DNA from: Actinomadura bangladeshensis
GTDB lineage: Bacteria > Actinomycetota > Actinomycetes > Streptosporangiales > Streptosporangiaceae
DNA length: 38,637 nucleotides
Assembly (NCBI RefSeq): GCF_004348335.1
Contig: NZ_SMJW01000050.1
Span: forward strand, 1 to 38,637
Direction: 5' to 3'
Shown here: positions 36,757-38,637 of the stretch, piece by piece
Layout of the letters: each line of letters begins with the position of its first letter
How positions within the stretch are numbered: position 1 is the stretch's first letter
The notes under the pieces: model-generated
Told to the model about the DNA's origin: nothing
Databases searched by the model: none
Seen by the model: only the letters and a program-made list of their open reading frames with translations
Translations under genes and position numbers: made by a program

Positions 36757-37690
36757 GCTCGACCTTCGCGGACTATGCGGAGATCGTCCAGCTCTACCTG
36801 GTGCCCGGACTGGGGGACCTCAAGCTGGTCGACCTGAGGGACAAGCAGGTGATCGACCTGTATGAGGCGATCCTGCAGATCAACCGGGTCAGCGTGCCCG
36901 CGCCCTGCAGATCGGTGTCCGCCCAGGCCAGCCCCGCGACCTCGGCACGACGCAGCCCGCGGAAGGCGACCAGACTAGGAAGGTGCACGGGCCGGTGATG
37001 GTCTGGACACCCGCCCAAACGGGTGCGTTTCTCGACTTCATCGCGGAGGAGCGGTTGTACGCCCTCTTCCATCGTCCGCGAGACGAGCCCTGATTCCGAG
37101 ACCCATGCCGCGACGAGTACGACGACACCAAGTCCGGAGGCCGGTGAGCGCACCGTGGCGCTGGACGAGGCGACCATCGCGGTTCTGCTGGACTGGAGGA
37201 CCCGTCAGGAACGTGAAAGGTCCGTCGCCGGCCCCGAAGTATGGGTGGACTCCGGACGGGTCTTCACCCGTGAGGACGGAACCCGGCTGCGTCCGCAGTG
37301 GATCTCCACACGGTTCGAGGACCTGGTCAGGAAGTACGGACTCGTCCAGCACAGGCACTCCGAAGAGTGCCGCCGATTCGCTTCCACGATCTACGGCACG
37401 GAGCGGCGACGCTCGCCCTGCTGGGCAACGTCAACATGAAAGTGATCAGCGAGACGCTCGGCCATGCCCGGCACTCGCTCACCGCCGACACCTACACCTC
37501 GGTGCTTCCAGAGGTGTCCCGGGCGGCGGCAGAGGCCGTGGCTGCGGTCGTCCCTCGCCGACCTCAGCTGGAGACACCTGCTGCAGCCACCAACGTGATC
37601 ACGGACATCCCGGAACGCGACAGGGACTTCGTCCGGATCGAGATCTTGGACGAAGTCCCTGGTCAGAGAGGCGGAGGATCGGGGATTTGA
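36757..37690 (+). pseudogene. int: Second tyrosine integrase relic, scrambled
   Basis: An N-terminal SAM-like core-binding piece is at 36757-36880 (STFADYAEIVQLYLVPGLGD, LKLVDLRDKQVIDLYEAIL). A catalytic start (GPVMVWTPAQTGAFLDFIAE, ERLYALFH) is at about 36985-37070, and the middle (SPEAGERTVALDEATIAVLL, EDGTRLRPQWISTRFEDLV) is in another frame. The end is again shifted: PIRFHDLRHGAATLALLG, ETLGHARHSLTADTYTSVLP. The stop TGA lies inside the tRNA-Ser T-arm. The segment with the first catalytic Arg lies inverted at 36882-36985. Several frame changes make it non-functional. It is a relative of the integrase relic at 30.4-31.1 kb. Confidence 0.8.
36882..36985 (-). other. Inverted and displaced integrase segment
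   Basis: On the minus strand this piece encodes LVAFRGLRRAEVAGLAWADT then DLQGAG, the box I region with the first catalytic Arg of tyrosine recombinases. In an intact enzyme it follows ALFH; here it precedes it and is reversed. It lies within the integrase relic read from the plus strand. Confidence 0.7.
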
Positions 37691-37695
37691 ACCCC
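37659..37695. repeat. Attachment-site copy at the 3' end of tRNA-Ser
   Basis: It matches the copy at 31102-31137 over about 35 bases, including the tRNA acceptor and T-stem (GCGGAGGATC, GGGGATTTGAACCCC). The integrase relic reads into it from the left. Confidence 0.75.
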
Positions 37696-37760
37696 GGATG
37701 GGCGTGAACCCAAACCGCATTAGCAGTGCGGCGCCATAGACCGGACTAGGCGAATCCTCC
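37672..37760 (-). tRNA. tRNA-Ser (anticodon GCU)
   Basis: An 89-base tRNA with acceptor GGAGGAT/ATCCTCC. The anticodon stem CCGCA/TGCGG encloses CTGCTAA (anticodon GCT). A long variable arm is typical of serine tRNAs, and the T-loop is GGTTCAAATC. CCA is not encoded. Upstream on the minus strand, TTGCCG and TAACCT 18 bases apart form a candidate promoter. Its 3' end is the integration site of the neighbouring elements but the gene is intact. Confidence 0.93.
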
Positions 37761-37862
37761 AGTAGCCATCAGGCTCAGGACAGGTTACCGGTTCGGCGAG
37801 CCAACCGGCAAAGCCTGCGTCCCGTGGCCACAGAAGCATAGTGGGAAAGCGGCGCGGAGGTG

Positions 37863-37886
37863 TCGCTCCCGGGGCCGCGGGAGCGA
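37863..37886 (-). terminator. Stem-loop downstream of the small lipoprotein gene
   Basis: TCGCTCCCG (37863-37871) pairs with CGGGAGCGA (37878-37886) around a 6-base loop, 12 bases past the stop of the minus-strand lipoprotein gene. Confidence 0.65.
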
Positions 37887-37897
37887 GGCGACGGCGG

Positions 37898-38329
37898 TCA
37901 GCCCAGGCGGAACCCGCTGAAGCCGCAGGCCTTGGCGAGGTCGTTGCCGTGCCGCTGCATGGCGGCGGTGTCGGGCCGGCTCATGGACGAGGTGTTGCCG
38001 GAGCTCAGGTTGCGCAGCATCTCGGCGGTCTGGTCGAGGTCGCCCGCGAACGCGGTCGCGGCGCTCTCCACGTCACCGCCGGCGCTCTGCCCCTCCGCCC
38101 GGACCTTGGCGGCAGTGTCCGAGAACTTCTGGGCGGTCGCGGACGCACCACTCGACGACGTCATCGACAGGCCGCCGGTGGAGAAGCTCCGCAGCTCCGA
38201 CTCGATGTTCTTGCACGCGGTCGTCTTCTTCCCGCCGGCGATGGCGTCGATCGCGCCACAGCCCGTGGAGCCGAGCATCAAGCCGCCGACCGCGACGATG
38301 CCGGCCAGCTTGACGGCGGACATGCGCAT
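37898..38329 (-). CDS. Small helical lipoprotein
   Basis: A 143-residue protein with a lipoprotein signal (RMSAVKLAGIVAVGGLMLGS, then TGC). The mature part is helical and Ser/Ala-rich, with heptad-like spacing in SATAQKFSDTAAKVRAEGQS and FAGDLDQTAEMLRNLS, and a late cysteine (KACGFSG) that could pair with the one in TTACKN. It resembles small secreted actinobacterial proteins of unknown role that recall WXG100-like helical hairpins. AAAGGAG lies about eight bases before the ATG. Confidence 0.72.
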   Translation of the reverse strand: MRMSAVKLAGIVAVGGLMLGSTGCGAIDAIAGGKKTTACKNIESELRSFSTGGLSMTSSSGASATAQKFSDTAAKVRAEGQSAGGDVESAATAFAGDLDQTAEMLRNLSSGNTSSMSRPDTAAMQRHGNDLAKACGFSGFRLG

Positions 38330-38508
38330 GGGGGTTCTCCTTTTGGGGGATTGGGTCTTCGGACGGGCATGGGAGCACCCGCCTCGATCTTCCTTTGGCG
38401 TGTTGATGCCGCATGAGGTTCCGTGACCCAAGTCACACTTCTGTGGGCCTGCATCCGTCAACTGATTCGCGGACAGGTCCAGGGAGCCGGTACAGTTAGC
38501 TCCGGCAG

Positions 38509-38581
38509 GCACCCGTAGCTCAACGGATAGAGCATCTGACTACGGATCAGAAGGTTAGGGGTTCGAATCCCTTCGGGTGCA
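38509..38581 (+). tRNA. tRNA-Arg (anticodon ACG)
   Basis: A 73-base tRNA with acceptor GCACCCG/CGGGTGC. The anticodon stem TCTGA/TCAGA encloses CTACGGA (anticodon ACG), and the T-arm is AGGGGTTCGAATCCCTT. CCA is not encoded. A TACAGT at 38491-38496 is a plausible -10 box. Confidence 0.95.
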
Positions 38582-38592
38582 CACAGGTCAGG

Positions 38593-38622
38593 GCCCTCTT
38601 CCGATTGTGGAAGGGGGCTTTT
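38593..38622 (+). terminator. Intrinsic terminator of tRNA-Arg
   Basis: A 10-base-pair stem (GCCCTCTTCC with GGAAGGGGGC, one G-T pair) around GATTGT is followed by TTTT, 12 bases after the tRNA end. Confidence 0.85.
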
Positions 38623-38637
38623 GCGTGTGGCAGGGGG

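Overview
The window is about 70% GC with strongly GC-biased third codon positions, frequent GTG starts and GTGA stop/start overlaps. It also carries DUF397/XRE/HATPase regulators, a DUF6745 protein and several secreted CBM13 glycosidases. All of this fits a high-GC actinomycete, probably of the Streptosporangiales/Streptomyces type; the exact genus is inference.

Layout. (1) 1-1340: two membrane proteins on the minus strand, one cut by the window edge and one YqeB-like. (2) 1587-6791: a plant polysaccharide locus with a GH10 xylanase (minus) and, divergently, a GH62 arabinofuranosidase and a GH27 alpha-galactosidase. All three are secreted and carry a ricin-type CBM13, and two perfect palindromes of LacI-operator type lie between the divergent genes. 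(3) 6790-9490: an ECF sigma/anti-sigma operon led by a 79-codon gene, facing a lipoprotein and a DoxX gene. Two near-identical promoters, CCGGTAAGAC-N16-CACT(A/C)ACC, fire outwards and suggest a self-regulated regulon. (4) 9571-12637: a ketosteroid-dehydrogenase-like flavoprotein and a secreted beta-propeller-like protein. (5) 13039-16836: a three-gene CHAT-protease system made of a multidomain CHAT protein (cyclase-like, receiver-like, LuxR HTH, CHAT), a 64-codon protein and a three-helix membrane protein. It resembles predicted conflict/immune systems and is the most interesting locus here. (6) 17285-18694: CcdA and TlpA-like thiol-redox genes. (7) 19100-22939: a ThiL-like kinase with a HIT protein, a membrane GAF-like protein with a methyltransferase, and a second HIT protein. 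(8) 22940-24430: gene relics, including an HsdS-like fragment and a decayed second copy of the ThiL-like gene. (9) 24433-27945: DUF397, XRE and HATPase regulators and a DUF6745-pentapeptide-repeat protein. (10) 28121-37760: a mobile-element zone with a deleted IS21 istA, transposase and transglycosylase fragments, and two broken tyrosine integrases. Each integrase runs into a copy of the tRNA-Ser(GCU) 3' end. Between the two copies lie AraC and MFS genes, a WD40 relic, a possible immunity-type protein, and an XRE regulator divergent from a hydrolase. (11) 37672-38622: tRNA-Ser(GCU), a small lipoprotein and tRNA-Arg(ACG) with a terminator.

How the parts work together. The three glycosidases would strip arabinose and galactose side chains and cut the backbone of hemicellulose. 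The sigma operon probably controls itself and an envelope lipoprotein/DoxX pair. The CHAT operon looks like a sensor and caspase-like protease coupled to a membrane effector. The region from about 16.8 kb to the tRNA-Ser holds many decayed restriction, integrase and transposase fragments, as expected of an accretion hotspot.
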